From Chlorobiales bacterium Clorobi_01 (GTDB lineage: Bacteria > Bacteroidota > Chlorobiia > Chlorobiales > Chlorobiaceae): a stretch of DNA of 64,000 nt. The stretch is taken from contig LUZT01000004.1 in the NCBI GenBank assembly GCA_001602925.1, forward strand, positions 169,415-233,414, given 5' to 3'. Shown piece after piece: positions 19,289 to 29,058 of the stretch. A program made the position numbers and the translations under genes. The notes under the pieces were generated by a model. That model was given only the letters and a program-made list of their open reading frames with translations, was not told where the DNA came from and did no database searches. Numbering within the stretch: the first letter of the stretch is position 1; each line of letters starts with the position of its first letter.

Positions 19289-19500
19289 GCCGGATGCGTC
19301 TTATCCAAATGCCGATTGAAATCGGAAAATTGAACCGGCCGTTGATTTCGATCTGGGCAGGGATGGGCTATCACCAGGGTTTGACAGCTCCGGGGCGCCT
19401 TGCCCGGCGAAGTTTTTTCTTTAGGTTTAAGCGTTCGATACTTAACTTAGTCGGGAATTTTCAATCACCTTGACCCGGTCGTCCGGCGGTTCTCTGGAGT

Positions 19501-19899
19501 ATGAGCAAAAAGTTCGACGTAAAGGAGCAGGCGAGGGATATCCTCGAAGAGAATCTCGATATGGAGGCTGTCATCTATCTTGGCAGGATTTCCGAGGAGA
19601 TGGAGCTGATTTTCAGCAGCAATCCGACCCCTTCCTTTGCCGACGTCCAGCGCATCGTGACCGATTATTTCACCACTGATGGCCGTCCGGCAGGATTCAT
19701 CGAGGACTGGCTCCGCACGGCGGACGAGCACACCCGCTCGCGCGGCCTGGACGAGACGGAGCGCCCCAAGGCGATTCTTTCCGATCTCGGCGTGTTTCGT
19801 TTTATGTGGTTCCTTAAGGAACGCGGATTGACCGAGGAGCAAATCAATATTGTTTTGACGGGAGCCGTGCAGCAGGCGACCGGCCAGTCGGAAGAGTGA
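19501..19899 (+). CDS. Conserved-type hypothetical protein
   Basis: 132 residues, acidic and probably all-helical (KKFDVKEQARDILEENL, EEMELIFSS, FADVQRIVTDYF, GLTEEQINIVLTGAV). No signal peptide, membrane segment or catalytic motif is seen. Codon use and GC match its neighbours. It precedes purC by 73 bases on the same strand and could be cotranscribed. I do not recognise a family. Confidence 0.75.
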   Translation: MSKKFDVKEQARDILEENLDMEAVIYLGRISEEMELIFSSNPTPSFADVQRIVTDYFTTDGRPAGFIEDWLRTADEHTRSRGLDETERPKAILSDLGVFRFMWFLKERGLTEEQINIVLTGAVQQATGQSEE

Positions 19900-19972
19900 A
19901 CTTTTACCAGTGCCGACTCGTATGAACCGGTACTTATTCCATGCAAAACCAATACAGAAGTCATTTACATCG

Positions 19973-20680
19973 ATGAACAAGATTACACTGCTTCACGAGG
20001 GCAAGGCCAAGAAAGTCTGGCAGACCGAAGACCCAGACCTCATCATACAGGAGTTCAAGGACGACGCGACTGCCTTCAACAACAAGAAGAAAGGTTCTAT
20101 CGCCGACAAGGGTGTGACCAACAACGCTATCGCCAGCCGCCTGTTCACCATGCTCGGCGAAAACGGTATTCCGACTCACTTCGTCAGCAAGCCTAACGAC
20201 CGTGACATGCTGTGCAAGAAGCTTGACATCGTTCTGATCGAGGTGGTCACGCGCAACGTCGCCGCCGGTTCCCTGGTCAGACGCTACGGTTTCAAGGAAG
20301 GCACGGTGCTCGCAAAACCCATTGTCGAACTGTACCTCAAGAACGACGACCTCGACGATCCGCTGATGAACGAGGATCACGCCGTCGCGCTCGGACTCGG
20401 TACCTACGAAGAGGTGGCCCAGCTCAAGGAGATGGCCGAAAAAATCAACAGCCTGCTCGTACCGTGGTTTGCCGAGAGGCATCTGCGCCTGGTCGATTTC
20501 AAACTCGAGTTTGGCCGACACAAGGGCGAGATTCTGCTCGGCGACGAGATCAGCCCTGACACCTGCCGGTTCTGGGACGCCGAGTCTGGCGAGAAGCTCG
20601 ACAAGGACCGTTTCCGTCTCGATCTCGGCGGCGTCGAGGATGCCTACTCCGAGGTCAAGCGCCGCGTGCTGGAACAGTAA
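19973..20680 (+). CDS. purC: Phosphoribosylaminoimidazole-succinocarboxamide synthase PurC
   Basis: PurC ligates aspartate to CAIR with ATP, giving SAICAR in purine biosynthesis. The start at 19973 gives MNKITLLHEGKAKKVW and 235 residues, the usual bacterial length. Diagnostic blocks are LHEGKAKKVW, VVTRNVAAGSLVRRYG, LVDFKLEFGR and LGDEISPDTCRFWD. A further 21 in-frame codons upstream are unlike PurC. purB, for a later step of the pathway, lies at 50.5-51.8 kb. Confidence 0.97.
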   Translation: MNKITLLHEGKAKKVWQTEDPDLIIQEFKDDATAFNNKKKGSIADKGVTNNAIASRLFTMLGENGIPTHFVSKPNDRDMLCKKLDIVLIEVVTRNVAAGSLVRRYGFKEGTVLAKPIVELYLKNDDLDDPLMNEDHAVALGLGTYEEVAQLKEMAEKINSLLVPWFAERHLRLVDFKLEFGRHKGEILLGDEISPDTCRFWDAESGEKLDKDRFRLDLGGVEDAYSEVKRRVLEQ

Positions 20681-20687
20681 GCCATCG

Positions 20688-21356
20688 ATGCCGGAACTCT
20701 CATCAATGCTTGAATCCGTAATCGCCTATCTGCAGCAGGCCGACCCTTCGTCGGTCTATGCGGTGCTGTTTTTGTCGGCCTATTTCGAGAATGTCATTCC
20801 CCCGATTCCGGGGGATGTTCCCATAGCCCTTGCCGGGTACCTGCTCGCTTTTAACCATATCACCTTTGTCGCTGCGTTGTTCTGGTCTACGATCGGTTCG
20901 GTAGCCGGATTCATGACTGTGTTTCTGCTCAGCCGCTTTCTGGGCCTCAAGCTCTACGCTGTCGGAGAGAGCGAGGCGCGTCACAAATTCGCCCAAAGCA
21001 TTCACAAGCTGTTTCCTCCCTCTGAAATGGAGGTCGTGCGCCAGAAGTTTTCGGGGCATGGCTATCTGGCCGTCGTGGTCAATCGTTTCCTGTTCGGGTC
21101 GAGGGCAGTCATCTGCATCGTGGCAGGCATGCTGCATCTGAAGGTTCTGCCAGTGCTCCTGAGTTCCATGGTCAGCTCGCTTCTCTGGAACATTCTGTTG
21201 CTCTCCAGCGGCTATCTGCTTGGCAGCAACTGGGACAAGATTGGTCAATACGCCGTGTATTTCAGCGCCCCCTTCACGATTTTGTTTACGGGTCTTGTCG
21301 TCTGGACAGTCATGAAGTATCTCAAAAAAAGAAAACAGGGCAGCGACGGGGCATGA
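20688..21356 (+). CDS. DedA-family (SNARE-associated/VTT) membrane protein
   Basis: 222 residues with about five hydrophobic segments. The DedA pattern includes FENVIPPIPGDVPIALAG, with conserved acidic and proline residues, and GYLAVVVNRFLFGSRAVICIVAGML, with conserved arginines. DedA proteins are inner-membrane proteins, several now linked to flipping of undecaprenyl phosphate or phospholipids. Start taken at ATG 20688, eight bases after purC; ATG 20706 is an alternative. Confidence 0.88.
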   Translation: MPELSSMLESVIAYLQQADPSSVYAVLFLSAYFENVIPPIPGDVPIALAGYLLAFNHITFVAALFWSTIGSVAGFMTVFLLSRFLGLKLYAVGESEARHKFAQSIHKLFPPSEMEVVRQKFSGHGYLAVVVNRFLFGSRAVICIVAGMLHLKVLPVLLSSMVSSLLWNILLLSSGYLLGSNWDKIGQYAVYFSAPFTILFTGLVVWTVMKYLKKRKQGSDGA

Positions 21357-21458
21357 CTTGGTAAATTAGGCCTTCACATATAACTTTAAACCTTTCCGGC
21401 GGCGGGCGCTCACCTGACGACGGATACCGTTTCATCATTCATTCATCGCATCCACATC

Positions 21459-22370
21459 ATGGGAAAACATCTGAAGCCATATCCGCAAGAGAAGAGGGGT
21501 AAACATCTGCAACTCTCAACCATCGATGAACTCAAGGACATGGCCCGGCAGGTGCGCAGGGATGTGATCCGCATGCTGGCGAAATCCAATTCCGGCCATA
21601 CCGGCGGCTCGCTCGGCATGGCCGATATTTTTACGGCGCTGTACTTCAGGATTTTGCAGCACCATCCGCATCAGTTCGGTCGGGGAGCCGATCACGACAT
21701 GCTGTTCCTGTCGAACGGTCACATCGCGCCGGTCTGGTACAGTGTGCTGGCCCGTTCGGGCTATTTCTCGCTCGACGAGCTGAACTATCTGCGCGAGGTC
21801 GATTCTTATCTTCAGGGCCATCCGACCTGCGAGTCAGGGCTTCCGGGCATCCACATTGCGTCGGGTTCGCTCGGCCAGGGACTCTCGGCAGCGGTTGGCG
21901 CTGCACTCGGTCTGCGCATGGATGGCAAAAAAGGCGAGGTGTTCTGCCTGATGGGTGACGGCGAGTGCCAGGAGGGGCAGATCTGGGAGGCTGCCATGAG
22001 CGCCGCTCACTATGGACTTGGCAACCTGATCGGCATCGTCGATTACAACAACCAGCAGATCGACGGCGAGGTATCTGATGTGATGGACGTCGAGCCGTTC
22101 GCCGACAAGTGGCGTGCCTTCGGCTGGGATGTGCTGACCTGCGACGGCAATGATATCGAACATTTCATCGATACGCTTGAATATCTCCGCAAAGACAAAG
22201 GCCGCACCAAGCCGGTGGTGGTGCTCGCCACGACGGTGATGGGTAAGGGTGTTCCTTTCTTCGAAGGCACGATGCCCGACAAGTCCAACTGGCACGGCAA
22301 GGCGCCGTCGAAAGAGGATGAGGCAAAAGCGCTTGAGATTCTCGGCGTCACCGTTTTCGGCGACTTTTAA
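21459..22370 (+). CDS. Transketolase, N-terminal (thiamine-diphosphate-binding) subunit
   Basis: 303 residues cover only the first half of a full-length transketolase. Seen are SNSGHTGGSLGMADI, HIASGSLGQGLSAAVG, the ThDP/Mg motif GDGECQEGQIWEAAM...DYNNQQ, and MGKGVPFFEG. Split transketolases occur in archaea and some bacteria, including green sulfur bacteria, where the C-terminal pyrimidine-binding half is a separate gene. That partner is not in this window; the next gene is rsmD, 14 bases on. The pair would interconvert pentose-phosphate sugars. Confidence 0.93.
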   Translation: MGKHLKPYPQEKRGKHLQLSTIDELKDMARQVRRDVIRMLAKSNSGHTGGSLGMADIFTALYFRILQHHPHQFGRGADHDMLFLSNGHIAPVWYSVLARSGYFSLDELNYLREVDSYLQGHPTCESGLPGIHIASGSLGQGLSAAVGAALGLRMDGKKGEVFCLMGDGECQEGQIWEAAMSAAHYGLGNLIGIVDYNNQQIDGEVSDVMDVEPFADKWRAFGWDVLTCDGNDIEHFIDTLEYLRKDKGRTKPVVVLATTVMGKGVPFFEGTMPDKSNWHGKAPSKEDEAKALEILGVTVFGDF

Positions 22371-22384
22371 GTCAATCGTCAGGC

Positions 22385-22939
22385 GTGCAGGTTCAGGCAG
22401 GCAGATACCGGGGACGGAAGATAAGGCATCTGCCTTCGCGTGACATCCGGCCATGCAGCAGCAGGGTCAAGAAGTCGCTTTTCGACACGCTTGCAGCGCG
22501 TATCGATTTCGATGACATCGAGGTGCTCGATCTTTTCGCCGGCTTCGGCAATCTCGGCTTCGAGGCGCTGAGCCGGGGCGCCAGGAGTGCCTGCTTCGTG
22601 GAGCAGAACCGGCAGGCGCTCGAAACGATGAAGGCCACGGCGGTGGACATTGGCGCGGGTGCTTCGGCGCGGTTTGTCATGGCTGACGTTACGGCGTTTC
22701 TGAAAAGGGAAGAGGGGCCGTTCGATCTGGTGTTCTGCGATCCGCCCTATCGCTGGGAGGATTACGAGCATCTGATCCGCTCGATTCTCGACACCGGCCT
22801 GCTTGCCCCGGATGGCCTGCTTCTCATGGAGCATCACGCGAGTCATGATTTTTCGCAATCTCGCGGGTATCTCTTCCACAAGGATTACGGCACGACCCGA
22901 GTCTCGTTTTTTACACCAGAACCTGGAGCACATGAGTAA
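22385..22939 (+). CDS. rsmD: 16S rRNA (guanine966-N2)-methyltransferase RsmD
   Basis: 184 residues from GTG 22385. It has the RsmD opening (AGRYRGRKI...[14 protein letters not shown]), SAM site [15 protein letters not shown] (48-62) and catalytic DPPY (119-122). It methylates G966 of 16S rRNA. As in many bacteria it is followed by coaD, here with an 8-base overlap. Confidence 0.94.
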   Translation: MQVQAGRYRGRKIRHLPSRDIRPCSSRVKKSLFDTLAARIDFDDIEVLDLFAGFGNLGFEALSRGARSACFVEQNRQALETMKATAVDIGAGASARFVMADVTAFLKREEGPFDLVFCDPPYRWEDYEHLIRSILDTGLLAPDGLLLMEHHASHDFSQSRGYLFHKDYGTTRVSFFTPEPGAHE

Positions 22940-23429
22940 GAAAGCCATCTATCCGGGGACCTTCGATCCCTTCACCAACGGCCATCTCGATGTGCTCGAG
23001 CGCGCGCTGAACATTTTTGAACATGTCGACGTGGTGCTTGCCGAGAACAGTCAGAAGCAGACCCTTTTTTCGGTTGAAGAGCGGCTCGACATGGTCAGGG
23101 AGGTGGTTCGTGACCTTCCAAGCGTGAATGTCGATGTGTTGCACGAGGGGCTTCTCGCCGACTACGCCCGGCAGGCGGGGGCCAGCGCTATTGTCCGGGG
23201 CGTGCGGCAGGTGAAGGATTTCGAGTATGAGTTCCAGATGTCGCTGCTGAACCGTCACCTCTATCCCGAAGTGACGACGGTGTTTCTCATGCCGAACGTC
23301 AAGTACACCTATGTCGCCTCGACGATCATCCGCGAGGTCTCAATGCTCGGCGGCGACGTCAGCAAGTTTGTCCATCCCTACGTGCTCGACCAGCTTTCGC
23401 GAAAAAGAGCAGAACGGCGGGCGCACTGA
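22932..23429 (+). CDS. coaD: Phosphopantetheine adenylyltransferase CoaD
   Basis: 165 residues starting [30 protein letters not shown] (9-18) is the nucleotidyltransferase HxGH-type motif, and [17 protein letters not shown] with the late ASTIIREV segment completes the active site. CoaD makes dephospho-CoA from phosphopantetheine and ATP. The ATG at 22932 overlaps rsmD by 8 bases, so translation is probably coupled. Confidence 0.96.
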   Translation: MSKKAIYPGTFDPFTNGHLDVLERALNIFEHVDVVLAENSQKQTLFSVEERLDMVREVVRDLPSVNVDVLHEGLLADYARQAGASAIVRGVRQVKDFEYEFQMSLLNRHLYPEVTTVFLMPNVKYTYVASTIIREVSMLGGDVSKFVHPYVLDQLSRKRAERRAH

Positions 23430-23462
23430 TTTTTGTCAAACATAACAACCAATTCTACAAAG

Positions 23463-24665
23463 ATGAGCGCAGAGAGCTTTGAACGATTCCTGAGCCGCCG
23501 GGTGCTGAGCATGCAGGAGTCGCAGACGATGAAAATTACCGGACTGGCCAAGAAGATGCAGGCGGAAGGCAAGGATATCGTGAGCCTGTCGGCGGGCGAG
23601 CCGGACTTTCCGACGCCGGAGAATGTGTGTGAGGCGGGCATCGAGGCAATCAGAAAAGGCTTTACCCGTTATACGGCAAATTCCGGAATTCCTGAGCTGA
23701 AAAAAGCGATCCAGAGGAAGCTCAAGCGCGACAGCGATCTCGACTACGCCGAGAACGAAATCATTGTCAGCAATGGTGGCAAGCAGACGCTCGCCAACGC
23801 CTTCCTTGCGCTGTGCGACGAGGGCGACGAGGTGATCGTGCCCGCTCCCTACTGGGTGAGCTTTCCGGAGATGGCGCGCCTGGCTGGAGCGACGCCGGTG
23901 ATTGTCGAGACGTCGATCGAGACCGGCTACAAGATGACGCCGGAACAGCTCGCCGCGGCCATCACGCCGAAGACCCGGATTCTCGTGCTCAACTCGCCCT
24001 CGAACCCCTCCGGCGCAGTCTACAACGAGGCCGAAGTACGTGCACTCATGCAGGTGATCGAAGGCAAGGAGATCTTCGTGCTCTCCGACGAGATGTACGA
24101 CATGATCTGCTATGGCGGTGTGCGCCCCTTCTCGCCTGCGAGGATTCCGGAGATGAAGCCGTGGGTGATCGTCTCGAACGGCACCTCGAAGAGCTACTCG
24201 ATGACCGGCTGGCGGATCGGCTACCTGGCCGCGCCGAAGTGGATCATCGACGCCTGCGACAAGATCCAGTCGCAGACCACCTCGAACGCCAACTCCATTG
24301 CGCAGAAGGCCGCCGTGGCCGCGCTCGATGGCGACCAGTCCATCGTCGAGGAGCGCCGCGCCGAGTTCGAGAAGCGCCGCGACTTCATGTTCCGCGAGCT
24401 GAACACCATTCCCGGCATCGAATGCACGCTGCCGGAAGGTGCGTTCTACATCTTTCCGTCGATCAAGGGATTGCTTGGTAAAACCTTTGGCGGCAAGGTA
24501 ATGAAGGATTCGGCTGACATTGCCGAGTATCTGCTCAAGGATCACTACGTGGCCACCGTGCCAGGCGACGCTTTCGGTGCGCCCGAGAACCTGCGCCTTT
24601 CGTACGCGGCCTCGATCGAGGAGCTGAGCGAGGCTGTCAACCGCATGAGAAAAGCCTTCGCGTAA
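23463..24665 (+). CDS. Pyridoxal-phosphate aminotransferase, class I (aspartate aminotransferase family)
   Basis: 400 residues of fold type [12 protein letters not shown] (42-52), NGGKQTL (104-110), [11 protein letters not shown] (178-188), DEMYD (209-213) and the PLP lysine Lys243 in [17 protein letters not shown]. The pattern matches the Ib aspartate/prephenate aminotransferase group. It likely exchanges amino groups between aspartate and 2-oxoglutarate. ATG 23463 is preferred over an in-frame TTG 30 bases upstream. Confidence 0.93.
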   Translation: MSAESFERFLSRRVLSMQESQTMKITGLAKKMQAEGKDIVSLSAGEPDFPTPENVCEAGIEAIRKGFTRYTANSGIPELKKAIQRKLKRDSDLDYAENEIIVSNGGKQTLANAFLALCDEGDEVIVPAPYWVSFPEMARLAGATPVIVETSIETGYKMTPEQLAAAITPKTRILVLNSPSNPSGAVYNEAEVRALMQVIEGKEIFVLSDEMYDMICYGGVRPFSPARIPEMKPWVIVSNGTSKSYSMTGWRIGYLAAPKWIIDACDKIQSQTTSNANSIAQKAAVAALDGDQSIVEERRAEFEKRRDFMFRELNTIPGIECTLPEGAFYIFPSIKGLLGKTFGGKVMKDSADIAEYLLKDHYVATVPGDAFGAPENLRLSYAASIEELSEAVNRMRKAFA

Positions 24666-24674
24666 CTGCCGCCC

Positions 24675-25448
24675 ATGCTGAAGGTTCGCCGGAGCTGGGC
24701 TTACACACGCTGGTTTGGATGGTACTCCCGCCGGCAGTTCAGGCGCCATTTTCACTCGCTGAGAGTGCAGATGCCGCCGGAGCTGCCGGGGATGAGTCTC
24801 GATATTCCGGTCATTTTCTACGCTAACCACGCCTACTGGTGGGACGGCTTCTGGTCGCAGCTCTGCACCGAGAGATATTTCCGGCAGAATCTCTATATCA
24901 TCATCGAGTACGCGCAGCTCGTCAAACACCAGTTTTTCACCCGTCTCGGCGCATTTTCCATCGACCGCTCCAACGCCCGCAGCGCCATCGGCACGCTCGA
25001 CTACGCCGCCGAATGCCTGGCCGCGCCATCCGAACGCCAGAATGCCCTCTGGATTTTTCCGCAGGGGCTGATCGAACACGTGGACAAACGCCCTCTTCTC
25101 TTTTTCAGGGGAACGGCCGGGATTGTCCAGCGCGTTTTCAAGAAAAGGGAATCGATTTACCTTGTTTCAGTTGTCAGCCGTATTGAATATCTTGAGGAGC
25201 AAAAACCTGAACTTTTCCTGTCCTTCGGGTCGCCAAAGCTTCTGAAAAAAACTGACTGGAACGGGCTCGATGCTCTGACCGAATTCATGCAGACGGCGAC
25301 CGAATCCCATCTCGACAAGGTGAAGCAATCGGTGGTCGAGCGGCGTCTTGATTGCTTCGATGTGGTAATTCGCGGATCGGAGTCGATCAACCGACGCGTC
25401 GATGCTTTTCGCAGCCTGTTCGGAAAAGGTCGTCCTGCAGAAGAGTGA
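24675..25448 (+). CDS. PlsC-type acyltransferase; candidate chlorobactene glucoside lauroyltransferase (CruD-like)
   Basis: 257 residues with the acyltransferase motif NHAYWWDG (51-58; His52 and Asp57 form H(X)4D) and FPQG (128-131) in place of the usual FPEG. The active site fits transfer of an acyl chain from acyl-ACP or acyl-CoA. In Chlorobaculum a protein of this family, CruD, laurylates the glucose of hydroxychlorobactene in the chlorosome carotenoid pathway. This gene may be CruD, but that rests on recall and family resemblance; a lysophospholipid acyltransferase is the alternative. It starts 9 bases after the aminotransferase gene. Confidence 0.75.
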   Translation: MLKVRRSWAYTRWFGWYSRRQFRRHFHSLRVQMPPELPGMSLDIPVIFYANHAYWWDGFWSQLCTERYFRQNLYIIIEYAQLVKHQFFTRLGAFSIDRSNARSAIGTLDYAAECLAAPSERQNALWIFPQGLIEHVDKRPLLFFRGTAGIVQRVFKKRESIYLVSVVSRIEYLEEQKPELFLSFGSPKLLKKTDWNGLDALTEFMQTATESHLDKVKQSVVERRLDCFDVVIRGSESINRRVDAFRSLFGKGRPAEE

Positions 25449-25522
25449 CGGGTAAATCCGTAGAAGAAACGATGCTGCCGCGTTCAACTGAATGACGTGG
25501 CGGAAATAGATAAAGGATATAT

Positions 25523-26524
25523 ATGAGTACAGTTCTATGCAGTTGCCTCCTTGGCGACAATGCCAAAGTGAGGCTGAAACTCTCGAAAATGCTGGAGGAA
25601 GAAGCTTCCGGGCTCTATCCCGATGATCTCCCGGAAGGTTCGGTATCCATTTGTGAAGTTGAAATGAAGGGGTGCCGAAGGGAGTTTTATGCTGACAGGA
25701 GGGGCGAGGAGATTGAAATCGGTACTCCGGTCATTGTTGAAGCCGATGGCGGATTTGATATGGGTGTTGTCTACTCTACAGGCCGCATCGCCCTCAGGAA
25801 GCTTCAGCTCAAGGGGCTGGCCAGCGAGGTCGAAAAGCTTCCGGCCATCATGAGGCGTGCTACCGAGGAGGAGGTGCGCGAGTTCACCGAGATTCGCAAG
25901 CGGGAGCCTGAAATCAGGGAGGCCTGTTTGAACAGAATCGAACGGCACCAGCTTGATATGAAGCTGGTCGATATCGATCTCCGTCTCGACCAGCAGAAGC
26001 TTTCGGTCTACTACACCGCCACGCACCGCGTCGATTTCCGGGGCCTGGTGCGTGACCTGGCCGGGGAGTTCAAGGCGCGAATCCAGATGGTGCAGATTAC
26101 CACCCGCGAGGAGGCGCGACGCACCAACACGCAGGGCTCTTGCGGTTGTGCGCTCTGCTGCTCGACCTGGATGCAAAAAATCCACTCCAATCCATTCGCC
26201 GAAAAGCCCCAGATGCCGGACAGCATGAACGGAGACAACTTCTCGTTCAACACTATCGGCCTCTGCAACCGTCCGAAGTGCTGCCTCGGATTTTCGAAAA
26301 CCAACGGCAAAAACGGCAATTGTCATCATGGCAACGTCAGGCAAAACGGATGGCCCTCCGTCGGCACGACCTTTACTGTCAGGGATGGCAATGCCGTAGT
26401 CGAAGGGGTCGATCAACAGAAGAAAAGCATCTGGATACGTTACGTCAGTACTGGTCAGAAGCGGCGTATTTCGTTGGATCAGTACAATAATATGGCCGGA
26501 AAGCGTCAGGGCGGACAGGCCTGA
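25523..26524 (+). CDS. PSP1-domain protein (RicT/YaaT family)
   Basis: 333 residues. The PSP1 region runs from about residue 65 to 190 (GTPVIVEADGGFDMGVVYST...LVDIDLRLDQQKLSVYYTA). It is followed by two cysteine clusters, SCGCALCCSTW (206-216) and LCNRPKCCLGF (247-257), which in RicT-type proteins help hold Fe-S clusters of the RicAFT complex that controls RNA processing. The first cluster reads CGCALCC rather than the common CGRPLCC. RicA and RicF partners are not in this window. Confidence 0.85.
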   Translation: MSTVLCSCLLGDNAKVRLKLSKMLEEEASGLYPDDLPEGSVSICEVEMKGCRREFYADRRGEEIEIGTPVIVEADGGFDMGVVYSTGRIALRKLQLKGLASEVEKLPAIMRRATEEEVREFTEIRKREPEIREACLNRIERHQLDMKLVDIDLRLDQQKLSVYYTATHRVDFRGLVRDLAGEFKARIQMVQITTREEARRTNTQGSCGCALCCSTWMQKIHSNPFAEKPQMPDSMNGDNFSFNTIGLCNRPKCCLGFSKTNGKNGNCHHGNVRQNGWPSVGTTFTVRDGNAVVEGVDQQKKSIWIRYVSTGQKRRISLDQYNNMAGKRQGGQA

Positions 26525-26536
26525 AGCACCATTTCA

Positions 26537-26559
26537 TCACCCGGCAATCCGCCGGGTGA
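26537..26559 (+). terminator. Terminator-like hairpin after the RicT-like gene
   Basis: TCACCCGGC (26537-26545) and GCCGGGTGA (26551-26559) form a 9-bp perfect stem with a 5-base loop. The following bases are only moderately T-rich. Confidence 0.6.
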
Positions 26560-26595
26560 CGTGATTTTATCATCATCGAACGACTTGTGTTACCA

Positions 26596-28782
26596 ATGAC
26601 TCATACTCACCAGAGAACTCTCGTTACCACCGCTCTTCCATATGCCAACGGTCCGGTGCATCTCGGCCACCTCGCCGGAGTCTATCTGCCCGCCGATATT
26701 TATGTTCGCTACAAGCGCCTCTGCGGCCACGACGTGATCCATATCGGTGGCTCGGACGAGCACGGCGTGCCGATTACCATTACCGCCGACAAGGAGGGCA
26801 TTTCGCCGCAGGACGTGGTGGATCGCTACCACACAATGAATGCTGATGCATTTGCGAAATGCGGCATCTCGTTTGATTACTACGGGCGCACCAGCGGCCC
26901 GGTGCACCACGAGACCGCCCGCGAGTTTTTCTCCGAGATCGAAAAGAAGGGGATTTTCGTCAAGAAGACAGAAAAGCAGTTTTTCGACCCAAAGGCAGGA
27001 CGTTTTCTCTCCGACCGCTACATCACCGGCACCTGCCCGGTCTGCAAAACGCCTGGCGCGAACGGCGACCAGTGCGAGCAGTGCGGTACGCACCTCAGCC
27101 CGACCGAGCTGATCGACCCAAAGAGCAAGCTCTCCGATGCCACGCCGGAGCTGCGCGAAACCCTGCACTGGTACTTCCCGCTCGGGCGCTACCAGAAACA
27201 GCTCGAAGCCTTTGTTGAACGGCACACCGGTGACTGGCGCTCCAACGTTGTCAACTACTCGCGCACGTGGCTCAACCAGGGCCTCGCCGACCGCGCGATC
27301 ACCCGCGATCTCGCTTGGGGCATTTCGCTGCCGCTCGATTCCGAAGAGGCGAAGGGCAAGGTGCTCTACGTCTGGTTCGACGCGGTGCTTGGCTACATCT
27401 CCTTTACGAAGGAGTGGGCCGAAAAACAGGGCGATGCAGAAGCGTGGAAGCGCTACTGGCAGGATCCGGAGACGCGCATCATCAACTTCATCGGCAAGGA
27501 CAACGTCGTCTTTCACACGCTGATGTTTCCGGCGATTCTGATGGCCTGGAACGAGGGGCGCAGCGAAGGACGCTATGAACTCGCCGACAACGTTCCGGCT
27601 TCGGAGTTCATGAACTTCGAGGGGCGCAAGTTCTCAAAGTCGCGCAACTACGCGGTCTATCTCGGCGAGTTCCTCGAACGTTTCCCGGCGGACACGTTGC
27701 GCTACAGCATCGCGATGAACTATCCGGAGAACAAGGATACCGATTTCAGCTGGAGCGACTTCCAGAACCGCACCAACGGCGAACTGGCCGACACGCTCGG
27801 CAACTTCATCAAGCGCTCGATCGACTTCACGAATGCTCGCTTCGGCGGCGAGGTGCCGTGGGATGTCCCAGATTATTTTTTGAAAAACATGGACGTCATA
27901 TTGGCTCATGATACCGAGATTGACGGCGACCAGATTTTTCCCGTTCTTCCCATCGACGAGATTGCTATTCTTGAGAGTTTGATTGATGAAATTGGCCATG
28001 CATATGAGGGTTTCCATTTTCGTGAGGCCGTCTCAAAAACCATGGACATAGCTCGTAGGGCAAACAAGTTTCTTACTCAAGGCGAGCCGTGGAAAAAAAT
28101 CAAGACAGATCCTGAGTTAGCGGGTAAAATGATGGCTGTATCGTTGAACTTCTGTAATACGCTTTCGATTTTGTTCTATCCAATCATTCCTGAGACGTGC
28201 AATAAAATTCGGAGCATGTTGGGTTGTCAGACAATTGAGGAGTTGCGCAAAGGTCTTAAATCTGACGAGTCGATTTGGGATATGGCAAAAATTCCTTCTT
28301 TGCGAAAAGGGCACAAGCTGCTTGGTTCGTCCGAAATTCTTTTCTCGAAGATCGAGGACAAGGACATCGAGCCGGAGATGAAGAAGATCGAGGCGCTGCT
28401 GGCCGAGGCGGAGCAGCGTGAAGCCGCCGAAACGCCTGCGCCGATGACCTTCAAGCCGGAGATTACCTTCGACGATTTCCAGAAAATCGACCTGCGCGTG
28501 GCCAGAGTGATCGCCTGCGAGCAGGTTAAAAAGGCCAACAAACTGCTCAAGCTGCAATTGCGGGTCGGCTCGGAGCAGCGCCAGGTGCTTTCGGGCATCG
28601 CGCAGCACTTCACGCCCGAACAGATGGTGGGCAAGAATGTCGTGCTGGTGGCCAATCTCGCTGACCGCACCATGCGGGGCGAGCTGTCGCAGGGCATGAT
28701 TCTCGCCGTCGAGGGCGCCGATGGCCGTCTGTTTCTGCTCGAACCGCAGGGCGAAGGAATAAACGGGAACTCTGTCAGTTAA
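26596..28782 (+). CDS. metG: Methionyl-tRNA synthetase MetG, with C-terminal tRNA-binding domain
   Basis: 728 residues from ATG 26596 (a GTG three codons upstream is possible). HLGH (22-25) and KFSKS (345-349) are the class I signatures. CPVC (147-150) with CEQC bind zinc. The end (about 620-728, FDDFQKIDLRVARVIACEQV) is an EMAP-II/Trbp111-type tRNA-binding domain. It charges tRNA-Met, and an initiator tRNA-Met gene follows directly. Bases about 27870-28330 (residues about 425-578, anticodon-binding domain) drop to 40-47% GC in sampled lines against 65% nearby, with a shift in codon choice: a mosaic segment. Confidence 0.97.
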   Translation: MTHTHQRTLVTTALPYANGPVHLGHLAGVYLPADIYVRYKRLCGHDVIHIGGSDEHGVPITITADKEGISPQDVVDRYHTMNADAFAKCGISFDYYGRTSGPVHHETAREFFSEIEKKGIFVKKTEKQFFDPKAGRFLSDRYITGTCPVCKTPGANGDQCEQCGTHLSPTELIDPKSKLSDATPELRETLHWYFPLGRYQKQLEAFVERHTGDWRSNVVNYSRTWLNQGLADRAITRDLAWGISLPLDSEEAKGKVLYVWFDAVLGYISFTKEWAEKQGDAEAWKRYWQDPETRIINFIGKDNVVFHTLMFPAILMAWNEGRSEGRYELADNVPASEFMNFEGRKFSKSRNYAVYLGEFLERFPADTLRYSIAMNYPENKDTDFSWSDFQNRTNGELADTLGNFIKRSIDFTNARFGGEVPWDVPDYFLKNMDVILAHDTEIDGDQIFPVLPIDEIAILESLIDEIGHAYEGFHFREAVSKTMDIARRANKFLTQGEPWKKIKTDPELAGKMMAVSLNFCNTLSILFYPIIPETCNKIRSMLGCQTIEELRKGLKSDESIWDMAKIPSLRKGHKLLGSSEILFSKIEDKDIEPEMKKIEALLAEAEQREAAETPAPMTFKPEITFDDFQKIDLRVARVIACEQVKKANKLLKLQLRVGSEQRQVLSGIAQHFTPEQMVGKNVVLVANLADRTMRGELSQGMILAVEGADGRLFLLEPQGEGINGNSVS

Positions 28783-28829
28783 CTGTTTGTTCTTTACGAT
28801 GAAAGTTGTACATTTAATGACTTTTACAT

Positions 28830-28905
<76 letters not shown>

Positions 28906-28907
28906 GC

Positions 28908-28942
28908 AAAAGACCGCGCCATGTTGTGCGGTCTTTTTTTTT
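28908..28942 (+). terminator. Rho-independent terminator after tRNA-fMet
   Basis: AAAAGACCGC (28908-28917) and GCGGTCTTTT (28928-28937) form the stem, running into a T-run. It starts three bases after the tRNA CCA end. Confidence 0.9.
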
Positions 28943-29058
28943 TGCCCGCAGCACCGCTTTTGTTAAGGAGCGGGGTATATTGCCTTCGCGAAAGCTTCTT
29001 CTTTATAGGGCTTGTAGGGAGGAAGCCAAACTGCCGAAAACTTCAGGGTCATTTCCTC

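Noticed and set aside
23436..25079. 547-codon frame antisense to the aminotransferase and acyltransferase genes
   Set aside because: Spans two well-supported genes on the other strand; no motifs.
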